A program made the translations under genes and the position numbers. A DNA stretch of 39,330 nt. Source: JAFGBM01 sp964564915. Its GTDB lineage: Bacteria > Actinomycetota > Actinomycetes > Actinomycetales > Demequinaceae. Under the pieces are notes generated by a model that had not been told where the DNA came from, made no database searches, and saw only the letters and a program-made list of their open reading frames with translations. Below, in pieces: positions 17,780 through 25,295 of the stretch (positions are counted from its first letter, which is position 1; each line of letters begins with the position of its first letter). The stretch is from NCBI GenBank assembly GCA_964564915.1, contig CAZMCU010000010.1:1-39330 (forward strand), in the 5' to 3' direction.

Positions 17780-18723
17780 CCGGCCCCCGGGTCGCCGCAC
17801 TCGGTGGTGGGCATGGCCTCTATGCCTCCCTCTCCGCGATCCGTACCCTGACCGACGAGGTGACGGCGATTGTCGTCGTTTCGGACGACGGGGGTTCGTC
17901 CGGGCGATTACGCGACGAACTGCACGTTCCACCGCCGGGGGATCTCCGGATGGCGCTTGCCGCCTTATGCGAAGACACCGAGTGGGGGAGAACCTGGAGA
18001 GATGTGCTCCAACACCGTTTCTCGACGGCCGGACCCCTCGACGGTCACGCTGTGGGGAACCTCCTCATCGCGAGCCTGTGGAGCCGAACCGGCGACGTGA
18101 TTGAGGGACTCGATTGGGTCGCCCGACTCTTGCGGTCGCACGGAAGGGTCCTTCCGCTCGCGGGAGAACCCCTCGAAATCAGCGCCGAGGTCGAATCGGA
18201 CGAGGGAACGACGACGGTGGTGGGACAGGTCGCGGTCGCGACCGCCCCGGGCAGGATCTCCAGCGTTTGGCTTCGACCGGAGGTGCCGAAGGTCCCCGTC
18301 GAGACGCTCGCCGCGATTCACGACGCCGAGGTTGTCGCCCTCGGCCCGGGGAGTTGGTACTCCTCGGTTCTTCCGCACTTCCTTGTTGGTCCCGTTGGTG
18401 CGGAACTCGTCCTGGCGTCGCCCCGGAGCGTTCTTACCCTGAACATCGCCCACGAGGACGACGAAACCGTCGGAACCACGCGGGTTGACGACGTCCAGGC
18501 TTTGCGGAGGGTCGCGTCGGGGTTCACACCGGCCGTTGTCATCGCGGACGAGTCGCACGCGAACGACCCCGGGCTTGCCGATCTTGTCGATGAGTGGGGC
18601 TCCCACATGATCGTCCGAGCGATGCGCAAGCACGGCACCGTCGATCGCCACGACCCCGCCCTCCTCGCGGACGCCTACGCCGAAGCGTTCATCGCGATCA
18701 AGGGCGATGGCCACCGCCGATAA
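17776..18723 (+). CDS. yvcK: YvcK/CofD-like gluconeogenesis factor
   Basis: Member of the YvcK (GlmR, CuvA) family, cytoplasmic UDP-sugar-binding proteins needed for cell-envelope synthesis on gluconeogenic carbon sources in Bacillus and mycobacteria. It is 315 aa, family-typical. The N terminus has the CofD-like nucleotide-binding pattern ALGGGHGL, then VVVSDDGGSSGRLRDEL, PPGDLRMALAAL and GHAVGNLLIASL. ALGPGSWYSSVLPH is the conserved central loop. The GTG at 17776 overlaps the rapZ stop by 4 bases, and GGGGAGG precedes it. Its place between rapZ and whiA is the conserved order in Gram-positive bacteria. Confidence 0.95.
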   Translation: MTGPRVAALGGGHGLYASLSAIRTLTDEVTAIVVVSDDGGSSGRLRDELHVPPPGDLRMALAALCEDTEWGRTWRDVLQHRFSTAGPLDGHAVGNLLIASLWSRTGDVIEGLDWVARLLRSHGRVLPLAGEPLEISAEVESDEGTTTVVGQVAVATAPGRISSVWLRPEVPKVPVETLAAIHDAEVVALGPGSWYSSVLPHFLVGPVGAELVLASPRSVLTLNIAHEDDETVGTTRVDDVQALRRVASGFTPAVVIADESHANDPGLADLVDEWGSHMIVRAMRKHGTVDRHDPALLADAYAEAFIAIKGDGHRR

Positions 18724-18729
18724 CAGTGG

Positions 18730-18735
18730 CAGGAT
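18730..18735 (+). promoter_or_regulatory. -10 box of whiA, leaderless-type
   Basis: CAGGAT ends 6 bases before the ATG at 18742. Its first base deviates from TANNNT, but the spacing matches the others exactly and no Shine-Dalgarno sequence is present. Confidence 0.4.
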
Positions 18736-18741
18736 AGGCCC

Positions 18742-19722
18742 ATGGCACTGACGGCGACGGTCAAGGACGAACTGGCCCGAGTTGTCGTGGAAAAGGTGTC
18801 CTGCCGCAAGGCGGAGGTCGCGGCGATGCTGCGTTTCGCCGGTGGGCTTCACATCGTTTCCGGGCGCATCGTCATCGAAGCGGAACTCGACACGGCCGCG
18901 AGCGCCCGCAGGCTACGGAAGTTCCTCCAGGAAACCTACGGGCACTCGTCCGAGATCATCGTCGTCTCCGGGGGGGCGCTGAAGAGGGGTAACCGCTACG
19001 TCGTGCGGGTCGTCAAGGAGGGTGAATCTCTCGCGCGCCAGACCGGGTTACTCGACCACCGAGGGCGCCCCGTGCGCGGCTTACCGCCTCAAGTGGTCGG
19101 AGGCAGCATGGAGGAAACGGTCGCGGCATGGCGGGGAGCATTCCTGGCCCACGGTTCCCTGACGGAGCCCGGCCGGTCGTCCGCGCTCGAGGTGACGTCG
19201 CCCGGGCCCGAGGCGGCTCTTGCCCTCGTGGGGGCCGCGCGGCGACTGGGGATCACCGCGAAGTCGAGGGAGGTGCGTGGTGTCGACCGGGTCGTCATCC
19301 GCGATGGGGACGCCATCAGCGCCCTGTTGACGCGACTCGGAGCGCACGATTCGGTCCTCGAGTGGGAGGAGAAGCGGACGCGCCGGGAGGTCCGGGGGAC
19401 GGCGAATCGTTTGGCGAATTTCGACGACGCCAACCTTCGACGCAGCGCGAGGGCGGCGGTTGCGGCGGGGGCAAGGGTCGCCCGGGCGTTCGAGATCTTG
19501 GGCGACGAGGTTCCGGACCACTTGAGGGGTGCCGGCGAGTTGCGTCTGCAACACAAGGAGGCGTCGCTCGAGGAGTTGGGGGCGCTGGCCAACCCCCCGC
19601 TGACGAAGGACGCGATCGCTGGACGAATTCGTCGCCTTCTTGCGACGGCGGACAAAAGGGCGGAGGAGTTGGGCATCCCCGACACCGAGGCAGCCCTCGG
19701 TCCTGACATGTTCGATCTGTAG
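18742..19722 (+). CDS. whiA: WhiA DNA-binding protein
   Basis: In Streptomyces WhiA works with WhiB as a transcription factor for sporulation septation; homologs in non-sporulating bacteria affect division and chromosome segregation. It is 326 aa. The N-terminal two thirds resemble the LAGLIDADG homing-endonuclease fold without its catalytic activity (AAMLRFAGGLHI, AFLAHGSLTEPGRSSALEV). The C-terminal helix-turn-helix includes RLRLQHK-like and ASLEELGALANPPLTKDAIAGRIRRL segments. RLANFDDANLRRSARAA is the conserved linker. It closes the uvrC-rapZ-yvcK-whiA run. Confidence 0.96.
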   Translation: MALTATVKDELARVVVEKVSCRKAEVAAMLRFAGGLHIVSGRIVIEAELDTAASARRLRKFLQETYGHSSEIIVVSGGALKRGNRYVVRVVKEGESLARQTGLLDHRGRPVRGLPPQVVGGSMEETVAAWRGAFLAHGSLTEPGRSSALEVTSPGPEAALALVGAARRLGITAKSREVRGVDRVVIRDGDAISALLTRLGAHDSVLEWEEKRTRREVRGTANRLANFDDANLRRSARAAVAAGARVARAFEILGDEVPDHLRGAGELRLQHKEASLEELGALANPPLTKDAIAGRIRRLLATADKRAEELGIPDTEAALGPDMFDL

Positions 19723-19725
19723 GAA

Positions 19726-19764
19726 GTCCCCGCGGAAATGCCGTTGCGAGAGCACCGGGGGGAC
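19726..19764 (+). terminator. possible whiA terminator or switch helix
   Basis: GTCCCCG (19726-19732), just after the whiA stop, can pair with the CGGGGGGAC run at 19756-19764, leaving a 23-base loop that holds a small CGG/CCG stem. CTTTGT follows. The same GTCCCC/GGGGAC pair recurs at 19813-19833, so the two hairpins could exchange strands in a read-through transcript. Confidence 0.35.
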
Positions 19765-19797
19765 CTTTGTCACGAGCACCAGCGCGGGCATCCGTAG

Positions 19798-19803
19798 TAG
19801 CCT
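19798..19803 (+). promoter_or_regulatory. candidate -10 box of gap
   Basis: TAGCCT would place the transcript start near 19810, immediately before the first leader hairpin. No convincing -35 is visible; TTGTCA at 19767-19772 is too far away. Confidence 0.4.
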
Positions 19804-19812
19804 GACTAGCGG

Positions 19813-19890
19813 GTCCCCGAAAGGTACGGGGACGGCGCACGTGGGTGTGCGCAGGACATAACCCTCAACCGCGTCGGCATGTTCCGATGC
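19813..19890 (+). promoter_or_regulatory. three-hairpin leader of the gap operon
   Basis: Three stem-loops follow in series. GTCCCCG/CGGGGAC (19813-19819 with 19827-19833) forms 7 pairs around a 7-base loop. GCGCAC/GTGCGC (19835-19840 with 19847-19852) forms 6 pairs around GTGGGT. GCGTCGG/CCGATGC (19871-19877 with 19884-19890) forms 7 pairs, one of them G-U, around CATGTT. The Shine-Dalgarno AAGGAG (19896-19901) follows, 6 bases before the GTG. I do not recognise a known riboswitch class. Confidence 0.5.
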
Positions 19891-19907
19891 GAGCCAAGGA
19901 GTGAATA

Positions 19908-20912
19908 GTGACCATCAAAGTCGGCATCAACGGCTTCGGCCGCATCGGGCGGAACTTCTTCCGCGCCGCCATGGCGCAGGGCGCCGACATCGAGATCGTC
20001 GGTGTGAACGACCTGACCGACAACAAGACGCTCGCGCAGCTGCTCAAGTTCGACTCCGTTCTGGGTCGCTTGCCGCAGGACGTCTCGCACACCGACACGA
20101 CCATCACGGTCGGCGGCAAGACCTTCTCCGCTTCCGCGGAGAAAGACCCCGCAAAGCTCGACTGGGCCAAGCTCGGCGCGGACATCGTCATCGAGTCCAC
20201 GGGCTTCTTCGTCGACGCGACCAAGGCCAAGGCTCACATCGACGCCGGCGCCAAGAAGGTCATCATCTCGGCCCCCGGGAAGAACGAGGACGCCACCTTC
20301 GTCATGGGCGTCAACCACACCACGTACGACCCGGCCAAGCACCACATCGTGTCGAACGCCTCGTGCACCACGAACTGCCTCGCGCCGATGGCCAAAGCAC
20401 TCAACGACGCCCTCGGTATTGAGCGTGGCCTAATGACCACGATCCACGCCTACACCGCAGACCAGAACCTCATGGACGGCCCGCACCGCGACCTGCGTCG
20501 CGCCCGCTCCGCCGCCCTGAACGTCGTCCCGACCACGACGGGTGCCGCGAAGGCCGTCGCCCTGGTCCTTCCCGAACTCAAGGGCAAGCTCGACGGTTTT
20601 GCGATGCGCGTTCCCGTTCCCACGGGTTCGGCCACCGACCTCACGTTCGTGACCTCCAAGGAGACCACGGTCGAGGAGGTCAACGCTGTGGTCAAGAAGG
20701 CTGCGGAGGGTGAACTCAAGGGCTTCCTCAAGTACTCGGAGGACCCCCTCGTCTCGACCGACATCATGTCCGACCCCGCGTCGTGCGTCTTCGACTCCGG
20801 TATGACCAAGGTCATCGGTCCCATGGTCAAGGTCGTCGGCTGGTACGACAACGAGTGGGGCTACTCATGCCGCCTCGTCGACCTCGCCGTGTACATGGGC
20901 GAACGCCTCTAA
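19908..20912 (+). CDS. gap: glyceraldehyde-3-phosphate dehydrogenase, NAD type
   Basis: Oxidises glyceraldehyde 3-phosphate to 1,3-bisphosphoglycerate in central glycolysis. It is 334 aa. The Rossmann signature GINGFGRIGRNFFRA is at 7-20, and D35 in GVNDLTD favours NAD over NADP. The catalytic C153 sits in NASCTTNCLAP. The phosphate-binding segments HAYTADQNLMDGPHRDLRRAR and PTTTGAAKA and the C-terminal WYDNEWGYSCRLVDL are all present. The GTG at 19908 has an excellent RBS (AAGGAG, spacing 6). Preceded by a structured leader and followed by a long hairpin, it is likely the most expressed gene of the gap-pgk-tpiA cluster. Confidence 0.98.
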   Translation: MTIKVGINGFGRIGRNFFRAAMAQGADIEIVGVNDLTDNKTLAQLLKFDSVLGRLPQDVSHTDTTITVGGKTFSASAEKDPAKLDWAKLGADIVIESTGFFVDATKAKAHIDAGAKKVIISAPGKNEDATFVMGVNHTTYDPAKHHIVSNASCTTNCLAPMAKALNDALGIERGLMTTIHAYTADQNLMDGPHRDLRRARSAALNVVPTTTGAAKAVALVLPELKGKLDGFAMRVPVPTGSATDLTFVTSKETTVEEVNAVVKKAAEGELKGFLKYSEDPLVSTDIMSDPASCVFDSGMTKVIGPMVKVVGWYDNEWGYSCRLVDLAVYMGERL

Positions 20913-20922
20913 CGACGTCATG

Positions 20923-20961
20923 GAAACGTCCGCGCACGCTTGAGGCGTGTGCGGGCGTTTC
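20923..20961 (+). terminator. long hairpin between gap and pgk
   Basis: A 17-pair stem (20923-20939 with 20945-20961, two G-U pairs) closes a TTGAG loop. No T-run follows, only CTGTCTACAG, so it may be a partial terminator, a stabilising 3' end for gap mRNA, or a processing site that lowers pgk relative to gap. Such a stem is far longer than chance would give. Confidence 0.7.
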
Positions 20962-20991
20962 TGTCTACAGCCAATCACTTAGGAGAGAACC

Positions 20992-22188
20992 ATGATGAAG
21001 ACCATCGCCTCCCTCGGCGACCTCAAGGGCAAGCGTGTCCTGCTGCGCTCCGACCTCAACGTGCCGCTCGACGGCACGACCATCACGGACGATGGCCGCG
21101 TCCGGGCGTCCGTCCCGACGATCAGCCTCCTTCGGGAGAAAGGTGCCCGCGTCGTCGTCATGGCCCACCTCGGCCGCCCCGACGGAACCCCCAACCCCAA
21201 GTACTCGCTTGCTCCAGCCGCAGCGCGCCTCGCCGAACTGCTGGGCGCATCGGTGACGCTCGCAAGCGACGTGGTGGGAGAGTCCGCGCAGGCCACCGTT
21301 GCCGCCCTCAAGGACGGGGAGGTCGCGATGCTGGAGAACGTGCGATTCGACCCGCGCGAGGCCTCGAAGGTGGACGAGGAGCGCCAAGCCCTGGCGGCGG
21401 AACTCGCCCAGATGGGCGACGCGTTCGTCTCGGACGGCTTTGGTGTTGTTCACCGCAAGCAGGCTTCCGTATACGACGTCGCGCAACTCTTGCCCTGCGC
21501 GGCTGGCCTTCTGGTCGAGCGAGAGGTGGCTTCGCTCAGCAAGGCCATCAAGGACCCCGAGCGGCCGTACGTGGTCGTCCTCGGCGGAGCGAAGGTCTCG
21601 GACAAGCTTGGCGTCATTGGCAACCTCATCACTAAGGCCGACGCCCTCCTGATCGGCGGGGGCATGGGATACACCTTCCTCGCGGCCAACGGTTACGGTG
21701 TGGGTGACTCTCTGCTCGAAGCCGATCAGATCGACGCGGTCAAGGGGTACCTCACGTCGGCAACGGAGATTGGTTGCGAGATCGTTCTTCCGACCGACGC
21801 CGTCATCGCCGACAAGTTCGCGGCCGACGCGGAACACAAGGTTGTCGCGGCCGACGCGATTCCCGACGGTTGGCGTGGCCTCGACATCGGCCCAGAAACC
21901 GCTAAGGCCTTCGCCAACAAGATCCTCGAGGCGAAGACGATCGTGTGGAACGGCCCGATGGGTGTGTTCGAGTTCGACGCCTTTGCTGCCGGGACCCGAG
22001 CGGTCGCCCAGGCGATGATCGACTCCGCCGGATTCTCGGTTGTCGGTGGGGGTGATTCCGCCGCCGCGGTCCGGATCCTTGGGTTCGACGAGTCCAAGTT
22101 CGGTCACATCTCGACCGGTGGCGGGGCGAGCCTCGAACTGCTGGAGGGCAAGGTCCTCCCCGGTCTGTCGGTTCTGGAGGCGAAGTAG
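20992..22188 (+). CDS. pgk: phosphoglycerate kinase
   Basis: Transfers phosphate from 1,3-bisphosphoglycerate to ADP in glycolysis. It is 398 aa from ATG 20992, with AGGAG at 20981-20985 and 6-base spacing; ATG 20995 is an equally possible start. The N domain has VLLRSDLNVPLDG and MAHLGRPDG, which bind the triose. The hinge and nucleotide domain show VVLGGAKVSDKLGVI, LLIGGGMGYTF, WNGPMGVFEF and VVGGGDSAAAV, and the end has HISTGGGASLELLEG. It lies between gap and tpiA in the usual order and is separated from tpiA by two bases. Confidence 0.98.
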   Translation: MMKTIASLGDLKGKRVLLRSDLNVPLDGTTITDDGRVRASVPTISLLREKGARVVVMAHLGRPDGTPNPKYSLAPAAARLAELLGASVTLASDVVGESAQATVAALKDGEVAMLENVRFDPREASKVDEERQALAAELAQMGDAFVSDGFGVVHRKQASVYDVAQLLPCAAGLLVEREVASLSKAIKDPERPYVVVLGGAKVSDKLGVIGNLITKADALLIGGGMGYTFLAANGYGVGDSLLEADQIDAVKGYLTSATEIGCEIVLPTDAVIADKFAADAEHKVVAADAIPDGWRGLDIGPETAKAFANKILEAKTIVWNGPMGVFEFDAFAAGTRAVAQAMIDSAGFSVVGGGDSAAAVRILGFDESKFGHISTGGGASLELLEGKVLPGLSVLEAK

Positions 22189-22190
22189 CC

Positions 22191-22979
22191 ATGGCGCGTA
22201 CACCCCTGATCGCTGGAAACTGGAAACTCAACCTCGACCACCTTGAGGCGACCCACCTCGTCCAGAAACTCGCCTGGCTCCTTCGCGATGCCAAACACGA
22301 CTTCTCCGAGGTGGAGGTCGCGGTCTTGCCGTCGTTCACGTCGATTCGATCCGTTCAGACACTGATCGAGGCCGACCAGTTGCCGATCGGCTACGGGGCG
22401 CAGGATGTCTCCGCCCACGAGAGCGGCGCCTTCACCGGCGAAGTCTCGGGCGCGATGCTTGCCAAACTCGGAGTGACCTACACGACGGTGGGGCACTCCG
22501 AGAGGCGGCAGTTCCACGCGGAGGACGACGCGATCGTTAACGCGAAGGTAAAGGCCGCATTCGCCGTGGGGATCGTTCCCATCCTTTGCATCGGAGAGGG
22601 GTTGGATATCCGCAAGGCGGGCGATCACGTTCCGTACACACTCGCCCAACTCGACGGCGCCCTCACCGGCCTGCCCGCCGAGCAAGCGGCCACCATTGTG
22701 ATCGCGTACGAGCCCGTGTGGGCGATTGGCACAGGCGAGGTTGCCACCCCCGCCGACGCACAAGAGGTCTGCGCGGCCATTCGCGGGCGGCTTGCCGCGC
22801 TGTATTCGGCGGACGTCGCCGACGCCGTTCGGGTCCTCTACGGAGGTTCCGTCAAGTCCGGTAACATCGCCGCGATCATGGCGGAGGAGGACGTCGACGG
22901 GGCCCTTGTCGGTGGTGCGAGTCTCGACCCCGACGAGTTCGCCAAGATCGTTCGATACCGATCGCATGTCACGGGCTGA
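22191..22979 (+). CDS. tpiA: triosephosphate isomerase
   Basis: Interconverts dihydroxyacetone phosphate and glyceraldehyde 3-phosphate. It is 262 aa with the complete TIM active site: K12 in AGNWKLN, H102 in TVGHSERR and the catalytic E174 in AYEPVWAIGTG. The phosphate-gripping loop follows E174, and YGGSVKSGN with GALVGGASL near the C terminus complete the phosphate site. The ATG at 22191 follows pgk directly, with GGAGG in the pgk 3' end as RBS, so pgk and tpiA are co-translated. Confidence 0.98.
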   Translation: MARTPLIAGNWKLNLDHLEATHLVQKLAWLLRDAKHDFSEVEVAVLPSFTSIRSVQTLIEADQLPIGYGAQDVSAHESGAFTGEVSGAMLAKLGVTYTTVGHSERRQFHAEDDAIVNAKVKAAFAVGIVPILCIGEGLDIRKAGDHVPYTLAQLDGALTGLPAEQAATIVIAYEPVWAIGTGEVATPADAQEVCAAIRGRLAALYSADVADAVRVLYGGSVKSGNIAAIMAEEDVDGALVGGASLDPDEFAKIVRYRSHVTG

Positions 22980-23036
22980 CGCCTTCGGTGCCGTCGTGAC
23001 GTATCCTGAAACCCACATCCGACCAGAAGGAGAACC

Positions 23037-23282
23037 ATGGCCGCATTAACCAAGGTGCTATGGGTGCTCCTCGTCGTCACGAGTTTCTCCATCATCATGC
23101 TCGTGCTCGTTCACCGAGGACGTGGCGGCGGCGTCGCCGACATGTTCGGAGGAGGAATCGCCTCCGGCATCAACGCCACCGGTTCGGGTGAACGCAACCT
23201 GGATCGGATCACCTGGGGAGTCGTCGTCGTGTTCGGTATGGTCGTCGTCCTCCTGGGTCTCGTCGCCAAATACTCGTCGTAA
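23037..23282 (+). CDS. secG: preprotein translocase subunit SecG
   Basis: Small accessory subunit of the SecYEG channel in the cytoplasmic membrane. It is 81 aa with two predicted helices at about 5-25 and 59-78. The cytoplasmic link is glycine-rich and carries GRGGGVADMFGGG, the family hallmark (normally KGKGGGLSDMFGGG). The start has AGAAGGAG about 5 bases upstream. A TATCCT at 23002-23007 might be its own -10 box, giving a leader of about 25 bases. The tpiA-secG link is widespread in bacteria. Confidence 0.95.
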   Translation: MAALTKVLWVLLVVTSFSIIMLVLVHRGRGGGVADMFGGGIASGINATGSGERNLDRITWGVVVVFGMVVVLLGLVAKYSS

Positions 23283-23298
23283 ACCGAGGGGACACCAC

Positions 23299-23652
23299 AT
23301 GGCAGGCGGAAGCGCAATCCGGGGCTCTCGCGTTGGAGCGGGCCCGATGGGGGAAGTCGAGCGGGGCGAGTCCGCGCCTCGCGTCCAGGTGGCGTATTTC
23401 TGTGCCAACAATCACGTGGTCAAGCCGAGTTTTGCGACAAGCGACACGGATGAAATCCCGGACGAGTGGGACTGTCCGCGGTGCGGATTTCCCGCAGGGC
23501 GTGACCCGTACAACCCTCCGCGCCCCATGCGAAACGAGCCGTACAAGACTCACCTCGCCTACGTGAAGGAGCGTCGCACGCACGAAGAGGGCGAGGCGAT
23601 CCTCGAGGAAGCGCTCAACGCCCTCCGCACCCGAAGGGGCGAGATCCCGTAA
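23299..23652 (+). CDS. rbpA: RNA polymerase-binding protein RbpA
   Basis: Actinobacteria-specific transcription activator that binds RNA polymerase and group 1/2 sigma factors and stabilises the open complex. It is 117 aa from ATG 23299 (GAGGGG 7 bases upstream). The core has zinc ligands C35, H39, C59 and C62 (C-x3-H ... C-x2-C). A basic linker (PYKTHLAYVKERR) and the sigma-interacting helix EEGEAILEEALNALRTRRG follow. Its presence is strong evidence for an actinobacterial genome. It converges on pgl with 12 bases between stop codons. An in-frame upstream extension runs through secG and is rejected. Confidence 0.96.
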   Translation: MAGGSAIRGSRVGAGPMGEVERGESAPRVQVAYFCANNHVVKPSFATSDTDEIPDEWDCPRCGFPAGRDPYNPPRPMRNEPYKTHLAYVKERRTHEEGEAILEEALNALRTRRGEIP

Positions 23653-23664
23653 GGGACGGTGGAA

Positions 23665-24384
23665 CTAGGCTTCGGCTGCCGCGGCAGCGTCGACCAGCCA
23701 AAGGGTGCGTTCGGTTCCCGCCACCCGGGAACCGGGAAGACTCGGATCCTTCGCTAGGCACCGGGAGACGGCCGCCGCCTTGTCGTGGCCCGCTGCAACG
23801 ATCCACACTTGCCTCGCACGGTTGATCGTGGCCAGCGTGAGGCTGATGCGCGTCGCCGGGGGTTTGGGTGACCCCTCAACCGCGATGACGCTCGATTCGG
23901 CGTTCCCTTCCACCCTCGTTTCCCCGGGGAAGATCGAAGCAACGTGCCCGTCTTCTCCCAACCCCAAGAGAAGGACGTCGAAGGTCGGGCAGGGGTCGCC
24001 GAACCGCGCCAACTCCTCCGCGTAACGAACCGCGCCGTCCTGCGGCGTCACGCCAGGGGAGGCGGCGGCCATTCGATGAATGTTCTCCTCGGGAAGGCGG
24101 ACGCGCCCTACGAGCGCGCGTTGGGCTTGCCCCTCATTTCGATCCGGGTCCCCTTCGGGAACGAAGCGTTCGTCGCCCCACCAGACGTGCAGCGACGTCC
24201 AATCCACGTCGTCGCGAAGAGGCGACGCCGCGACCTCGTCGAGAACGGCCGTGCCGATGCGCCCTCCCGTGAGGACGACGTGCGCAACCCCCCGTGACGC
24301 GAGGGCGTCGGTTACCTCCGTGAGGAAACGCACCGCCGTCGCGCGAGCGAGGGTCGCGGCGGTGGGGTAGACGATGACGGTCAC
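23665..24384 (-). CDS. pgl: 6-phosphogluconolactonase
   Basis: Hydrolyses 6-phosphogluconolactone, step two of the oxidative pentose phosphate pathway. It is 239 aa from the GTG at 24384, which overlaps the opcA stop by 4 bases; an upstream TTG reading would lie in opcA. Family motifs are VVLTGGRIGTAVL (sugar-phosphate loop), VWWGDERFVPEGDPDRNEGQA and LLLGLGEDGHVASIFPG. Residues around GEDGH form the active site. Ends in an Ala-rich tail. It is the last gene of the tkt-pgi-zwf-opcA-pgl operon. Confidence 0.95.
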   Translation of the reverse strand: MTVIVYPTAATLARATAVRFLTEVTDALASRGVAHVVLTGGRIGTAVLDEVAASPLRDDVDWTSLHVWWGDERFVPEGDPDRNEGQAQRALVGRVRLPEENIHRMAAASPGVTPQDGAVRYAEELARFGDPCPTFDVLLLGLGEDGHVASIFPGETRVEGNAESSVIAVEGSPKPPATRISLTLATINRARQVWIVAAGHDKAAAVSRCLAKDPSLPGSRVAGTERTLWLVDAAAAAEA

Positions 24385-25295
24385 GGGGTTAATCCCCTCG
24401 CGGCACAAGCAAGGGTTTCGCCGTAGACGTCATCGGCGTCGAAGCGCCGGAGGTCTTCCGCGAGGCAGTCGCTGAGGGTCCGGTGGGGGAGTGCGATCAC
24501 ATGATCGGGTTGCCCGGGTTGCACCAATCTCGTGTCCAAGCCGACGAGTCGCGTGATCGACACCTCTCCCGCGGGGGTTTCGAGGACGACGGAACGCAGA
24601 CCGGTCGCGTCGTCCTCGAACATCGCCTCGTACTCGCACCCGAGTCTGCACTGGAGCCAAGCACCGAGAAGCACGACGGAGGGGTTCCCCGTGTTTCCGT
24701 AGATGCGGGCACGTGTGACCGTTGGATCGGGAATCTGATCGAGAGCGGCGGCGAGGAGTGCGCGCCACCGGGTGACGCGCGCCCATGCGAGGTCGGTGTC
24801 CCCTGGCACGTGGCCGGCGGCGAGGGCACGAAGGGTTGCGGGAACATCGGCCGCGTCCCTCGAATCGGTGATACGCCGGGTGGCCATGGCCCCGATGGGC
24901 GTGTTGGCTGGCCCCGCCGGGACGGGTCCGGGCCACCATGCGACGATGGGGGCATCGGGGAGGAGCAAGGGGATGACGAGCGTATCCCCGTGTTCGACCA
25001 TTTCGCCCGATGGGCGAAGCACCACAACCTCCGCGGCCCCGGCATCGCCGCCGACCCGGATCTCGGCGTCGAGGCGGGCTTTGGTGGATTTACGGGGGGC
25101 AAACACGATGATGCGACACGGGTGCTCGCGGGAGGCGACGTTGGCCGTCTCGATGGCCACTTCGAGGTCCGCTCCCGTCGCATCGATCACGAGGGTCATG
25201 ACTCGACCGAGGGTGATCACACCAGCTTCGAGTCGAATCCGAAGCAGTTCGCTGTTGATCAGGCTCGTGGTGGTGTTGGGGAGTTTGAGGATCAC
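24381..25295 (-). CDS. opcA: OpcA, glucose-6-phosphate dehydrogenase assembly protein
   Basis: Allosteric or assembly partner of glucose-6-phosphate dehydrogenase, known from cyanobacteria and actinobacteria. It is 304 aa, in the family range. The family pattern is visible as REHPCRIIVF, the mid-protein stretch VIPLLLPDAPIVAWWPGPVP and DLAWARVTRWRALLAAALD. It lies directly behind zwf, sharing 4 bases (GTGA) with it, the standard actinobacterial order, which supports a stoichiometric complex. The GTG start at 25295 is fixed by that overlap. Confidence 0.95.
   Translation of the reverse strand: MILKLPNTTTSLINSELLRIRLEAGVITLGRVMTLVIDATGADLEVAIETANVASREHPCRIIVFAPRKSTKARLDAEIRVGGDAGAAEVVVLRPSGEMVEHGDTLVIPLLLPDAPIVAWWPGPVPAGPANTPIGAMATRRITDSRDAADVPATLRALAAGHVPGDTDLAWARVTRWRALLAAALDQIPDPTVTRARIYGNTGNPSVVLLGAWLQCRLGCEYEAMFEDDATGLRSVVLETPAGEVSITRLVGLDTRLVQPGQPDHVIALPHRTLSDCLAEDLRRFDADDVYGETLACAARGLTP

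Noticed and set aside
19813..19890. gap leader as a binding target of the ANTAR protein PdtaR
   Set aside because: ANTAR targets are paired hairpins with hexaloops having A at position 1 and G at position 4; the loops here (AAAGGTA, GTGGGT, CATGTT) do not fit.
22976..23007. Promoter for secG with CTGACG and TATCCT
   Set aside because: The -10-like TATCCT is plausible, but the 20-base spacing to the -35-like word is too long to list as a full promoter.
23675..23688. 14-base perfect palindrome GCTGCCGCGGCAGC near the rbpA/pgl convergent ends
   Set aside because: It lies in Ala codons of pgl and has no loop or T-run; probably a by-product of GCx codons rather than a terminator or operator.
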